35,194 bases of DNA, taken from the NCBI GenBank assembly GCA_016290325.1, contig JAEETL010000029.1, positions 1-35,194 of the forward strand. The letters run 5' to 3'. A program made the position numbers and the translations under genes. This document shows positions 24,748 to 32,465 of the stretch, in pieces. Source of the DNA: Muribaculaceae bacterium (lineage in GTDB: Bacteria; Bacteroidota; Bacteroidia; Bacteroidales; Muribaculaceae). Positions within the stretch are counted from its first letter, which is position 1. Every line of letters begins with the position of its first letter. The notes below the pieces were generated by a model. That model was not told the DNA's origin, searched no databases, and saw only the letters and a list, made by a program, of their open reading frames with translations.

Positions 24748-26241
24748 TTATGATAGCGCCTTCCTCAACAAGGCTTTCCATCGCTTATAAGCGTCCTTGC
24801 AGGCCTCGCGGTCCTGTTCAATCGGCTCGATGACCGACAGACGTTGCAGCGTGGCAAAGGCCTCCTGGGCATTCTTGTAGATTCCTGCTCCGATTCCTGC
24901 TCCACGTGCGGCACCCACGCTACCGTCGGTATCATGCAGCTCGATGGTCGCACCGCTTACGGTGGCCAAGGTCTGGCGGAAGACGGGACTCAGCATCATG
25001 TTGGCCTTTCCCGCATGGATGGTGCTGATATCCATGCCCATCTCTCGCATGACTTCCATGCCATAGGCAAAACTGAACACGATACCCTCCTGTGACGCAC
25101 GCAGCAGGTGGGTGCGATTGTGGCGGTTGAAGTCCAGCCCGTGTACCGAGCATCCTGTCTCACGATTCTCGAGCACACGCTCAGCACCGTTGCCAAAGGG
25201 GATGACCGTCACGCCGTCGCTGCCGATGGGTACCGAGGCACAGAGGTCATTGATTTCTTGATAAGACAGACCTTGAGCCACATTGCGCCGCATCCAGGCA
25301 TTGAGGATACCGGTGCCGTTAATGCACAACAGCACGCCCAGACGGTCGAGGTCGGACGAATAGTTCACATGGGCAAAGGTGTTGACACGGCTCAACGGAT
25401 CGCGATTGACCTCGCCCAGCACACCATAGACAACGCCCGACGTGCCTGCCGTAGCGGCAACCTCGCCAGGATTGAGCACGCTCAGTGACAGGGCATTGTT
25501 GGGTTGGTCCCCGGCACGGTAGCCTATCGGAGTTCCGGCCTTGAGACCCAGCTCGTCGGCTGCTTGTGGCGACACAGTGGCTTGAATACCAAAGGTGGGT
25601 ACCGTCTCACTCAACAGCGAGTGGTCAAAGCCGTAATGATCCAGCAGTTCCACTGCGGGCCGTTTGGCCTTGAAGTCCCACATGATGCCTTCACTCAGGC
25701 CGCTGATAGTCGTTGCAGGTTTGCCGCTCAGTCGCATGGCGATGTAGTCGCCCGGGAGCATCACCTTGTAGATGCGCCTGTACACATCGGGTTCATTTTC
25801 CTTGACCCACGCCAGCTTGGCTGCAGTGAAATTGCCCGGCGAATTGAGCAGATGCTCCAGACACCAGTCCCTGCCTAATGCTTGCATCGCCCGTTCGCCA
25901 TAAGGTACCGCCCTGGAGTCGCACCAAATGATGCTGTCGCGCACAGGCTGCAGGTCACGGTCCACACACACTAACCCATGCATCTGGTAACTGATACCGA
26001 TGGCCTTGATCTCCTCACCACTGGCGCCAGTCTGCTTCAAGCACTGGGCAAGCGATTGACTGGCATAATCCCACCATGAGCGGGGGTCTTGCTCGGCCCA
26101 ACCTGGTTTAACAGCCTTGATGGGTGCCTCCTGACCTGGGGAAAAAGCCGATGCCACACAACAACCCGTCTCAACATCGACCAACGACGCTTTTACCGAG
26201 CTACTGCCCACATCCAGACCTAACAAATATGCATGTCTCAT
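24748..26241 (-). CDS. xylB: Xylulokinase
   Basis: Phosphorylates D-xylulose to xylulose-5-phosphate, feeding the pentose phosphate pathway. The 497-residue FGGY-family kinase shows the N-terminal nucleotide-binding loop LLGLDVGSSSVKASLVD, KPGWAEQDPRSWWD near residue 48, GISYQMHGLVCVD near 86 and the C-terminal FGGY-type GSVGAARGAGIGAGIY. First gene of the xylB-xylA-xylE operon. The promoter and a palindromic operator candidate lie about 52-78 bp upstream (26293-26319). Confidence 0.96.
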   Translation of the reverse strand: MRHAYLLGLDVGSSSVKASLVDVETGCCVASAFSPGQEAPIKAVKPGWAEQDPRSWWDYASQSLAQCLKQTGASGEEIKAIGISYQMHGLVCVDRDLQPVRDSIIWCDSRAVPYGERAMQALGRDWCLEHLLNSPGNFTAAKLAWVKENEPDVYRRIYKVMLPGDYIAMRLSGKPATTISGLSEGIMWDFKAKRPAVELLDHYGFDHSLLSETVPTFGIQATVSPQAADELGLKAGTPIGYRAGDQPNNALSLSVLNPGEVAATAGTSGVVYGVLGEVNRDPLSRVNTFAHVNYSSDLDRLGVLLCINGTGILNAWMRRNVAQGLSYQEINDLCASVPIGSDGVTVIPFGNGAERVLENRETGCSVHGLDFNRHNRTHLLRASQEGIVFSFAYGMEVMREMGMDISTIHAGKANMMLSPVFRQTLATVSGATIELHDTDGSVGAARGAGIGAGIYKNAQEAFATLQRLSVIEPIEQDREACKDAYKRWKALLRKALS

Positions 26242-26292
26242 CTCTATTTTCTGGTTATTTTGGGTTAATGAGGTTTAAATGATTCTTCACAA

Positions 26293-26310
26293 GACATGAT
26301 TCATCATGTC
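26293..26310. promoter_or_regulatory. Palindromic operator candidate of the xylose operon
   Basis: GACATGAT-TC-ATCATGTC is a perfect 8+2+8 inverted repeat. It begins 2 bp downstream of the -7 element and covers the predicted transcription start, a place where a repressor would block initiation. Confidence 0.6.
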
Positions 26311-26311
26311 G

Positions 26312-26319
26312 CAAAGATA
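26312..26319 (-). promoter_or_regulatory. -7 element of the xylose operon promoter
   Basis: Reads TATCTTTG on the - strand, with a TTTTG 22 bp upstream as a possible, slightly distant -33 element. About 70 bp before the xylB start. Confidence 0.6.
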
Positions 26320-26380
26320 CGAAAAATTTATGCAAATCGAACAAAATGCCAAATTAATTCGAAACACTGCGCACAAATAC

Positions 26381-26417
26381 AGTGATGGCACGGAACCTGA
26401 CGTTCCATGCCATCACT
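26381..26417 (-). terminator. Long stem-loop after the winged-helix gene
   Basis: Arms of 16 nt at 26381-26396 and 26402-26417 pair along their whole length on the - strand (one T-G wobble). The tail TATTTGTG is only mildly T-rich. It separates the winged-helix gene from the xylose promoter. Confidence 0.65.
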
Positions 26418-26471
26418 GCTATTATCGATCGTATTAGAACCTAATCAATCGGAGGACAGTACATGTCGAGC

Positions 26472-26675
26472 TTATCGCAGCGACACCTCGATATCGTCCT
26501 TACCCTCGGCGAAGTTGAGCTTGCCTTCCTTAGCGAGCCAACCCAGGGCGCAATGCATTTCGTTAACTTTGAGCTTAGCGGCTTTGCGCAAATCCTTGAG
26601 GCTCATAGCCTTCTGCGCATCGTTCAGGGCGTTCCACACGAGACCTGCCCAGTTACCAATGTTTTCAGTGTTCAT
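26472..26675 (-). CDS. Small winged helix-turn-helix protein, DUF2582-like
   Basis: A 67-residue protein that is almost entirely one winged-helix domain: NTENIGNWAGLVWNALNDAQ, then MSLKDLRKAAKLKVNEMHCALGW as the helix-turn-helix and LAKEGKLNFAEGKDDIEVSL as the wing. It resembles the DUF2582 family of small presumed DNA-binding proteins. ATG at 26673-26675 is preferred to an upstream in-frame ATG (26702), because it matches the usual start of the family and leaves room for the promoter. A TACCTTTG element lies at 26745-26752 and four CATGCAA repeats lie just upstream of it. Target and signal are unknown; autoregulation is possible. Confidence 0.82.
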   Translation of the reverse strand: MNTENIGNWAGLVWNALNDAQKAMSLKDLRKAAKLKVNEMHCALGWLAKEGKLNFAEGKDDIEVSLR

Positions 26676-26744
26676 AAAAAAAACCTTTAATAAAACAATC
26701 AAAAAATTTTTTAATTATAATAATGATGATTTCAAAAATCGGGA

Positions 26745-26752
26745 CAAAGGTA
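26745..26752 (-). promoter_or_regulatory. -7 element of the winged-helix gene promoter
   Basis: Reads TACCTTTG on the - strand, giving a leader of about 65 nt. The TTG of the nearest TTGCATG repeat lies 22 bp upstream and may act as the -33 element. Confidence 0.55.
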
Positions 26753-26770
26753 ATAGTTTTTTCCATACCT

Positions 26771-26833
26771 CATGCAACAAACCATGCAAAATGTCATGCA
26801 AACGACCGAAAACGGTCATGCAATCCGTTGCAT
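26771..26833. repeat. CATGCAA direct-repeat array upstream of the winged-helix gene
   Basis: CATGCAA occurs at 26771, 26783, 26795 and 26817; the first three are exactly 12 bp apart, the fourth 22 bp from the third. An inverted TTGCAT lies at 26828-26833, and between copies three and four is the inverted repeat GACCG-AAAA-CGGTC (26804-26817). The array starts at the -33 region of the winged-helix promoter and extends upstream. Confidence 0.75.
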
Positions 26834-26847
26834 AAACGCCTGAAAAA

Positions 26848-27651
26848 TCATATCGATCCGCCCAAAAGCAGATATAATGCTAGAGTGCGGGCAAAATCAT
26901 CGCGCTGGCCGTCGGTAAGCATTTTGACGAGGCTCACTCCCCCACTTCCCTGCATCTTCATGATGCCCCAATGACCATGGGCGAGCGCATAAACCAAATC
27001 CTTATAAGCGGGATGAACCTCATTGTCGCTGATTGACCAGTAGCTGCCGCTGTCGGTCAATCCGTGCTGGACATCGGTGGGATAAAACATGTAATCAAAC
27101 CCATCGATAGTGAACACCAACTGGTCAAAGTCCATAGGAGTCTCGCCAAGATAACGAACACACAGGCGCAAGGGCCCCGTCAGGCTATCGTTAACAGCAA
27201 ACGTGAAATACACCTCATTGCGCGGCTCATCAACAGACACATACTTAGATCGGCAGTCGCCATCGTCATCGACAATGCAGTAGGGCATCAACTGGTCGAT
27301 GGAGGAGGTCACCGGCTCGTCACGCCACACCAGACGCTGGCCGTTTGCGCCTGCAGTGGGGGGCGACGTGAGGCGGTGTCCCTCAACAGCGGTACTGTCT
27401 CGCAGGTCGGGCGGGACATCGACGGTGCCCCATACTTCGTCGCTAGTGTCCCACGGGTCGTCTTTGGGCTCGGCTTTGCGGGACCTCTGCTCTTGAAGCT
27501 TTTTCATCGCCTTCAAGCGCTCGCGCTCGGGATGCAGTCGACGTATCTCGCGCTTATGGACTGTAGTTTTGTCATCATCGTCTCCACCGGCCCTGACACC
27601 AGGAACAGCGAGCAGGACAATGAGCAACAGCACTATATACTTTTTCATCAT
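26848..27651 (-). CDS. Secreted protein of unknown function
   Basis: A 267-residue exported protein with signal peptide MMKKYIVLLLIVLLAVPGVRA. After a short acidic/basic linker (DDDDKTTVHKREIRRLHPER and a Lys/Arg-rich segment to about residue 60) comes a region of roughly 150 residues that looks like one globular domain (for example YVSVDEPRNEVYFTFAVND and RLCVRYLGETPMDFDQLVFT). I recognise no family. It begins 27 bp after the DUF559 gene stop and may be co-transcribed with cinA and DUF559. Confidence 0.75.
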   Translation of the reverse strand: MMKKYIVLLLIVLLAVPGVRAGGDDDDKTTVHKREIRRLHPERERLKAMKKLQEQRSRKAEPKDDPWDTSDEVWGTVDVPPDLRDSTAVEGHRLTSPPTAGANGQRLVWRDEPVTSSIDQLMPYCIVDDDGDCRSKYVSVDEPRNEVYFTFAVNDSLTGPLRLCVRYLGETPMDFDQLVFTIDGFDYMFYPTDVQHGLTDSGSYWSISDNEVHPAYKDLVYALAHGHWGIMKMQGSGGVSLVKMLTDGQRDDFARTLALYLLLGGSI

Positions 27652-27678
27652 TCAATAACTATTATTGTTAATTCATCC

Positions 27679-28053
27679 TTATTTAGGCGAATCCTTGGAT
27701 TGCTGATACTCAAGCTCTTGCATAATATAATAACGTATAGTTTCAGGGTCATGAAATACGATATTGTTTTCAAAACGCAATGTCTTGATGCCATGCTTAT
27801 TCAACAATTCTTGTTCACGAGCCCAATCTCTATCAGGCATATCCATGTGATAATGATAATCTCCATCCAGTTCGATTGCAAGTTTCAATGCAGGACAGTA
27901 AAAATCCAATATATAAGTCCCAACACTATATTGACGACGGAACTGTAATCCTGCAATTTGTTTCCTCTTGAGTATGTTCCACAAAGCGCCCTCAGCGGCA
28001 GTGCCGTGGGTGCGCAGTTCACGCCTAAACAATTTCATCTCTGGTGTGTTCAT
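27679..28053 (-). CDS. DUF559 endonuclease-like protein
   Basis: A 124-residue protein with the DUF559 fold, related to Vsr and other PD-(D/E)xK nucleases: MKLFRRELRTHGTAAEGALW near the start, LKRKQIAGLQFRRQYSVGTY, then DFYCPALKLAIELDGDYHY with Asp50, Glu61, Asp63 and His67 as likely catalytic residues, and TLRFENNIVF near the end. ATG 28053 is chosen because the conserved domain begins there; the frame stays open upstream to an ATG at 28257, 2 bp after the cinA stop, passing through two GC-rich palindromes that would translate to low-complexity sequence. The gene is AT-richer than cinA. Function in vivo is unknown. Confidence 0.85.
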   Translation of the reverse strand: MNTPEMKLFRRELRTHGTAAEGALWNILKRKQIAGLQFRRQYSVGTYILDFYCPALKLAIELDGDYHYHMDMPDRDWAREQELLNKHGIKTLRFENNIVFHDPETIRYYIMQELEYQQSKDSPK

Positions 28054-28074
28054 CACATGTTGGGTGTCGCGTGA

Positions 28075-28122
28075 AACTCCCCCTCTTGGATAAGAGGGGG
28101 TGCCCGTTAGGGCGGGGGAGTT
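28075..28122. repeat. GC-rich palindromic element A upstream of the DUF559 gene
   Basis: CCCCCTCTT-GGAT-AAGAGGGGG (28079-28100) is a perfect hairpin followed by GCCC-GTTA-GGGC (28102-28113). The outer arms AACTCCCCC (28075-28083) and GGGGGAGTT (28114-28122) are also perfect complements, so two mutually exclusive folds exist. Confidence 0.8.
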
Positions 28123-28178
28123 GATATCACAAGAGCTAACTGCGACTGATGAGTCATCCTTTGAATCGGGGACGATCA

Positions 28179-28227
28179 ACGCCCCCGGCGCTATCGCGCC
28201 ACCCCCTCTAATCTTAGAGGGGGAGTC
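28179..28227. repeat. GC-rich palindromic element B, mirrored relative to element A
   Basis: GGCGC-TATC-GCGCC (28187-28200) precedes CCCCCTCTAA-TC-TTAGAGGGGG (28202-28223), a perfect 10-bp hairpin. Small and large hairpins occur in the opposite order to element A, so the two form an inverted pair 56 bp apart. Confidence 0.8.
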
Positions 28228-28259
28228 ATGCTCAGCATTATGGGTATTAGAAACCATCT

Positions 28260-29495
28260 CTACAGGAGGGAGAGGAGGAGCAGTTGGGCCTCGAGGGTAG
28301 CGCGGGTGATGACACGGTTGCGGTCGCCAGGTAATTGCTTGACCTGGGTGACGACACGATCGCCGCACTTGGCTGCCATCCACACGGTGCCTACAGGCTT
28401 GGTAGGAGTACCTCCTCCAGGGCCAGCAATGCCGCTAGTGGCGATGGCACAATCGGTACCTAATGCCTTGCAAGCACCCTCGGCCATCTTGCGCACGACG
28501 GGCTCGCTCACAGCTCCGTAGTCGATGATATCCTGTTCACTGACACCTAGCAGGGACATTTTCACCTCGTTGGCATAACTTACCACAGCACCCTTGAAAT
28601 AGTCGCTGCTGCCCGCGATGCTAGTAATCTCGTGGGCGATATTGCCGCCCGTGCAGCTCTCGGCTGTCGAAAGCGTCAATCCGCGCTCTCGCAGGCGGTC
28701 GCCGAGGATCTCGGGAAGGCGCTTGTCGCCGTCGGCAATGATATGGCCGCCCAGGATGTCGTGCAACTCACGCGAGAGGCGCTCCATGTCAGCATTGATT
28801 TGACGGGCGTCGGTCGATGAGCCTGTCAAGCGCAAGCGGATGATGCCACCCTCTGGCAGATAGGCCAGATGGATGCCGTGAGGCAACGCGCGCTCAAACT
28901 CATCGAGCTCCATGGCCAACGCCGACTCGATGATGCCCGTAACAACAAAGGTGCGGAACTCAATATCCTCGCCATCGTTGAAGCAGGCCAGCAGCTGCGG
29001 AATGACCGCACGTTCCATCATGCCTTGAAGCTCAAAAGGCACGCCGGGCATGCTCACTAGCACCTTGCCATCGCGCTCAAACCACATCAACGGCGCCGTG
29101 CCCATCTCGTTCTGGATAACGCGACACGACGAGGGCACCATAGCCTGCAGACGGGTGTACTCGTTGAGTTTGAGGTGGCGGCGCTCCATCACCTGACGGA
29201 CGTTGGCCTCGACGGCCTCGTCGAGGACCATCTCCCCGCCAAAGTAGCGGCAGAGGGTGGGCTTGGTGATGTCGTCCTTGGTAGGACCAAGGCCGCCGGT
29301 CATGAGTACGACGTCGGTCTGGGCAAAAGCGCGGTCGATGGCGAGCTCAATCTGATGGGCATTGTCGGGGACGACCTGCACCGTGTTCACGTCCCAGCCA
29401 CGGGGCGTCATGTGGCGGGCAATCCAACCCGAATTGGTGTCGGTGACCTGCCCAATGAGCAGTTCGTCACCGATGGCTATGATGCTATATTTCAT
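28260..29495 (-). CDS. cinA: CinA family protein (nicotinamide-nucleotide amidohydrolase)
   Basis: A 411-residue two-domain protein. The N-terminal MoaB/MogA-like domain (IAIGDELLIGQVTDTNSGWI; VLMTGGLGPTKDDITKPTL) is linked in family members to pyrophosphatase activity, and the C-terminal PncC domain (TLSTAESCTGGNIAHEITS; SGIAGPGGGTPTKPVGTVW) to nicotinamide mononucleotide deamidation. Length is normal. It may head a unit with the DUF559 gene and the secreted protein downstream. A 7-bp tandem repeat begins only 4 bp upstream of its ATG, an unusual position that could affect translation. Confidence 0.96.
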   Translation of the reverse strand: MKYSIIAIGDELLIGQVTDTNSGWIARHMTPRGWDVNTVQVVPDNAHQIELAIDRAFAQTDVVLMTGGLGPTKDDITKPTLCRYFGGEMVLDEAVEANVRQVMERRHLKLNEYTRLQAMVPSSCRVIQNEMGTAPLMWFERDGKVLVSMPGVPFELQGMMERAVIPQLLACFNDGEDIEFRTFVVTGIIESALAMELDEFERALPHGIHLAYLPEGGIIRLRLTGSSTDARQINADMERLSRELHDILGGHIIADGDKRLPEILGDRLRERGLTLSTAESCTGGNIAHEITSIAGSSDYFKGAVVSYANEVKMSLLGVSEQDIIDYGAVSEPVVRKMAEGACKALGTDCAIATSGIAGPGGGTPTKPVGTVWMAAKCGDRVVTQVKQLPGDRNRVITRATLEAQLLLLSLL

Positions 29496-29499
29496 TTTG

Positions 29500-29548
29500 T
29501 TTAGTCGTTAGGTTTTAGGTGTCAGGCTTTAGGTACTAGGTTTTAGCT
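29500..29548. repeat. Seven-unit 7-bp tandem repeat upstream of cinA
   Basis: Seven consecutive heptamers on the + strand: TTTAGTC, GTTAGGT, TTTAGGT, GTCAGGC, TTTAGGT, ACTAGGT, TTTAGCT. The array fills most of the 73-bp gap between the lipoprotein stop and the cinA start, and replaces any ribosome binding site. Confidence 0.8.
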
Positions 29549-29568
29549 AGATTTACTAGAGGGGGCGG

Positions 29569-30192
29569 TTACTCGGTGGGGATTTCTTTGGCGGGCCAAC
29601 CGTAATCCTGATAGTACTTGTAAGGCAGGTTGTTAGCCCTCACATACCTGGCAATGGCGATGCCTCGGGCCTGCTCACGCGTTTCCTGGTCGCTGTTGAT
29701 GCCATGGAAGGCCTCATACATGTCACCAAAGATGCGCCTTGCGCTTGCCTCGTTACCGTGGCCGTCCTCAACCTGCTCAAACGAGATGACCTCAAACTCG
29801 CCCTTCTCGTTCTTCTTGAGGCACATCTTGCCCGGATGGTCACCGCCTGACACAGTCTTCAGCGTATCACCAACCACATTGAAATTGAAAACCCAGAAGT
29901 CGCCCAACACCACAACGCTGTCGACAACGCTGTCGGTGGTCCATTGGTCACAGGCTACAACCGTGGCACAAGGAATACACATCTCGCCTGGAGCGTAATG
30001 CATCCCTATCGAGTCCACCAGATACTTATCCAATGCGGGCATAAAGTCAAAACTGCCTGTTTCCTCTACAAGGTCCACTGTATCCTCGGCTGTCTTGTCA
30101 GCATTGGCATTACCATTGTTATTACAAGAAGTCACACAAGCAACGCCGCAAAGCAGGATGGCGGCTAGCATCCATGATTTCATCTTATTCAT
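29569..30192 (-). CDS. Lipoprotein of unknown function
   Basis: A 207-residue predicted lipoprotein: signal peptide MNKMKSWMLAAILLCGVACV, lipobox VTSC with Cys23 as the modified residue, then an Asn-rich linker. The mature domain (for example VVLGDFWVFNFNVVGDTLKT, GGDHPGKMCLKKNEKGEFEV) is not one I recognise. A second ATG at codon 4 could be the start. A TACCTTTG element at 30226-30233 (- strand) is a likely promoter, divergent from that of the membrane protein at 30367. Confidence 0.8.
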   Translation of the reverse strand: MNKMKSWMLAAILLCGVACVTSCNNNGNANADKTAEDTVDLVEETGSFDFMPALDKYLVDSIGMHYAPGEMCIPCATVVACDQWTTDSVVDSVVVLGDFWVFNFNVVGDTLKTVSGGDHPGKMCLKKNEKGEFEVISFEQVEDGHGNEASARRIFGDMYEAFHGINSDQETREQARGIAIARYVRANNLPYKYYQDYGWPAKEIPTE

Positions 30193-30225
30193 ATCTCAAA
30201 TCCATTTATCAATGATGTTATGCTG

Positions 30226-30233
30226 CAAAGGTA
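30226..30233 (-). promoter_or_regulatory. -7 element of the lipoprotein gene
   Basis: Reads TACCTTTG on the - strand, 34 bp before the ATG. Confidence 0.5.
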
Positions 30234-30252
30234 GTAATTTTTTAAATTCCAG

Positions 30253-30283
30253 TTGAGATAGTTGCAAATTTTGGCTATCTTTG
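30253..30283 (+). promoter_or_regulatory. Promoter of the membrane protein / M48 protease pair
   Basis: TTG at 30253-30255, a 20-bp spacer and TATCTTTG at 30276-30283 match the Bacteroidetes promoter layout. The leader to the ATG at 30367 is about 80 nt. Confidence 0.7.
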
Positions 30284-30366
30284 TAAAGTTTTGTGGCACC
30301 CTAGTATGCATCTAGTGGACAGAAGATGAATAACAGGATTTATTAACCTATTTAAATCAACTCATT

Positions 30367-30942
30367 ATGAAACCCGAAAATCATATCGACGACAATTATA
30401 TTCCAAGCGAGGATGATTTTGCTCCTGAGCAGGTCAACGAAAAAGAACAGTTGCTCAAGTCCATTAGGAAGGGCTGCCGTTTCTATACTGTTTTTTATAG
30501 CATTTTGGCCATCATTTTTGCCATTGAGGGCATCATCAAGTTTGACGACGTGAGCGATAGCAAACTATATTTATGTCCACTCATTGCTCTGATGCTGGTG
30601 TTTGCGTTGGTCATGGTGCTCTATGCCTTCATCTATGACCTCATCCGCCGTTCCTCGACTGCCAAGGAGATGCAGCACTTCCTGAAACTGCTTGGTGCCA
30701 ACTCCCTATTCTCCAAGCTAATTCTCCTCACCTCGACATTGTGCTTCATGATGGCTGCCGTCTTATGGCTCTTGGATAAATGCCCCTGGTATTTAATCAT
30801 ACTAGCCGCCATCGGCATTGCGGCTGTAATCGGCGGGCTGTGGTGGCTCCTCATTTATTCAGGAAAAGGTAATCCCGACGACACCGACATCGAGAGGCTA
30901 CGGGTCCTGGAAGAGAAAGAGCAACAAGCGATGAAGGAATAA
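30367..30942 (+). CDS. Four-transmembrane protein of unknown function
   Basis: A 191-residue inner-membrane protein. An acidic cytoplasmic-like N-terminus (residues 1-37) is followed by four hydrophobic segments at about 39-59, 68-92, 117-136 and 141-165, and a charged C-terminal tail with a short coiled-coil-like end (ERLRVLEEKEQQAMKE). No family is recognised. It lies 29 bp before the M48 protease gene behind the promoter at 30253-30283, so the two are probably co-transcribed. Confidence 0.75.
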   Translation: MKPENHIDDNYIPSEDDFAPEQVNEKEQLLKSIRKGCRFYTVFYSILAIIFAIEGIIKFDDVSDSKLYLCPLIALMLVFALVMVLYAFIYDLIRRSSTAKEMQHFLKLLGANSLFSKLILLTSTLCFMMAAVLWLLDKCPWYLIILAAIGIAAVIGGLWWLLIYSGKGNPDDTDIERLRVLEEKEQQAMKE

Positions 30943-30971
30943 CCATGTAGGCAACTAAACAAGAATAAATA

Positions 30972-32231
30972 ATGGCACAGACCTTATTGATACTGATTAT
31001 CGCATTTGTCACGCTGGAGTTTATCGTGAGCAGCGTGCTGTCATGGCTCAACACGCGGTGGATGACCCACCCCGTGCCACCCGAGCTGGAGGGGCTATAT
31101 GACGAGGAGAAATACCGCCGCCAGCAGGACTACATGCGCACCAACAAGCGCGTTGCGCTCGTGGCCCGCTGCGTGTCGTTTGCATTGACACTGATTATCT
31201 TGGGCTGCGGACTGCTGGGCTGGCTCGACAACCTGTGCAAAGGATGGACCAGCGTGCCTGTACTACAAGTGTTGCTTTTCCTGGTCATCTACAACCTGTT
31301 CAACACCGTTATCGCTCTGCCGTTCAGCTACTACTCGACTTTTGTCATCGAGGAACGGTTCGGCTTTAACCGCACGACACACAAGACCTTTTGGCTCGAT
31401 GCGCTCAAGTCCTTTCTTGTCTCGACCGTGCTGAGCGCTGTGCTGCTAGGCGTGGTTTATTGGTTGTACCAAACTTTCGGTCAGCAGTTCTGGATTTGGG
31501 CGACACTGGTATGCGCGGTGTTCATCATCTTTTTCACGATGTTCTACAGCAACCTCATCGTGCCCCTGTTCAACAAGCAGACACCGTTGCCCGAGGGCGA
31601 GCTGCGCACTGCCATCACCGATGCCATCACGAGTTTCGGGTCGCGTTTCAAGGATATCTACCTCATCGACGGCAGCAAGCACTCCACCAAAGCCAATGCC
31701 TATTTCACTGGTTTTGGTCCCAAGAAACGCATCGTGCTCTATGACACCTTGCAGGACCAGATGACCAATGAGGAAATCGTCGCCGTGCTGGCCCATGAGT
31801 TCGGGCACTACAAGCACCGCGACACGTTCAGGAACATGATCATCAGCATCGTCACGATAGCTGTGAACCTGTTCATCTTCTCGTTATTGGTGGGTAATCC
31901 CGACTTGCCAGCAGCATTGGGCGGCACGGCCCCGTCATTCATCCTGGCGCTGGTGGCCTTCTCGTTGCTGCTCTCCCCCATCGACATCGTGCTCTCGCCC
32001 ATTGGCAGTGCCATCTCACGGCGCGCCGAATACCGCGCCGACGCTTTCGCCGCCGAACACGGCCATGGGGAGACCCTAATCAGCGGTCTTAAAAAACTGG
32101 CGGCACACGCCCTCAGCAATCTCACGCCCCACCCGCTGGTGGTGTGGTACAGCTACAGCCACCCCACCCTCGCCCAACGCATCCGCGCCATCCGCTCATC
32201 AGACAACAAAGACAACACGGATAACAACTGA
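30972..32231 (+). CDS. Ste24-like M48 family membrane metalloprotease
   Basis: A 419-residue integral-membrane zinc protease. The zinc site HEFGH is at residues 275-279 (VLAHEFGHYKHRD), with the third ligand Glu in RRAEYRADAFAAEHG near residue 354. The hydrophobic N-terminal half, the YSTFVIEERFGFNRTT segment near 121 and FYSNLIVPLFNKQTPLPEGE before the protease domain are characteristic of the Ste24 / CAAX prenyl protease 1 type. Bacterial members are thought to act in membrane protein quality control rather than on prenylated peptides. It ends at the terminator at 32301-32337. Confidence 0.93.
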   Translation: MAQTLLILIIAFVTLEFIVSSVLSWLNTRWMTHPVPPELEGLYDEEKYRRQQDYMRTNKRVALVARCVSFALTLIILGCGLLGWLDNLCKGWTSVPVLQVLLFLVIYNLFNTVIALPFSYYSTFVIEERFGFNRTTHKTFWLDALKSFLVSTVLSAVLLGVVYWLYQTFGQQFWIWATLVCAVFIIFFTMFYSNLIVPLFNKQTPLPEGELRTAITDAITSFGSRFKDIYLIDGSKHSTKANAYFTGFGPKKRIVLYDTLQDQMTNEEIVAVLAHEFGHYKHRDTFRNMIISIVTIAVNLFIFSLLVGNPDLPAALGGTAPSFILALVAFSLLLSPIDIVLSPIGSAISRRAEYRADAFAAEHGHGETLISGLKKLAAHALSNLTPHPLVVWYSYSHPTLAQRIRAIRSSDNKDNTDNN

Positions 32232-32300
32232 GACAACATTTATAAAAAGAAGACAATAAATACAATAAAAACAATTTATTGCCTCAAGCCCACCTTGTTG

Positions 32301-32337
32301 GGGAACCATGTGCCATCACATGGTTCCCACATCTTTT
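32301..32337 (+). terminator. Terminator after the M48 protease gene
   Basis: GGGAACCATGTG (32301-32312) pairs perfectly with CACATGGTTCCC (32317-32328) around a 4-nt loop, followed by ACATCTTTT. It can also act on the convergent - strand unit. Confidence 0.8.
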
Positions 32338-32465
32338 CATGCCCACATTAACAAAAAGTTGCTGAAAACTAGTACATCTCGCTCATAAACAGCAACTTTG
32401 CGGCATCAGAGCAATTAGCGCCATTAGTGATAAACAGATTTCGCTCAACGGAGAAATATAGTCTT

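Noticed and set aside
26771..26833. CATGCAA array as a CRISPR or plasmid-type iteron origin
   Set aside because: Units are only 7 bp, spacers are 5 bp or so, and there is no cas or rep gene; a promoter array is the simpler reading.
27064..27948. Open frame of 294 codons on the + strand spanning two - strand genes
   Set aside because: It overlaps both the secreted protein and the DUF559 gene, whose domain is clear on the - strand.
28054..28383. N-terminal extension of the DUF559 protein, partly inside cinA
   Set aside because: The extension is encoded by the palindromes and the end of cinA and is low-complexity; only the start at 28257, just after the cinA stop, remains a weak alternative.
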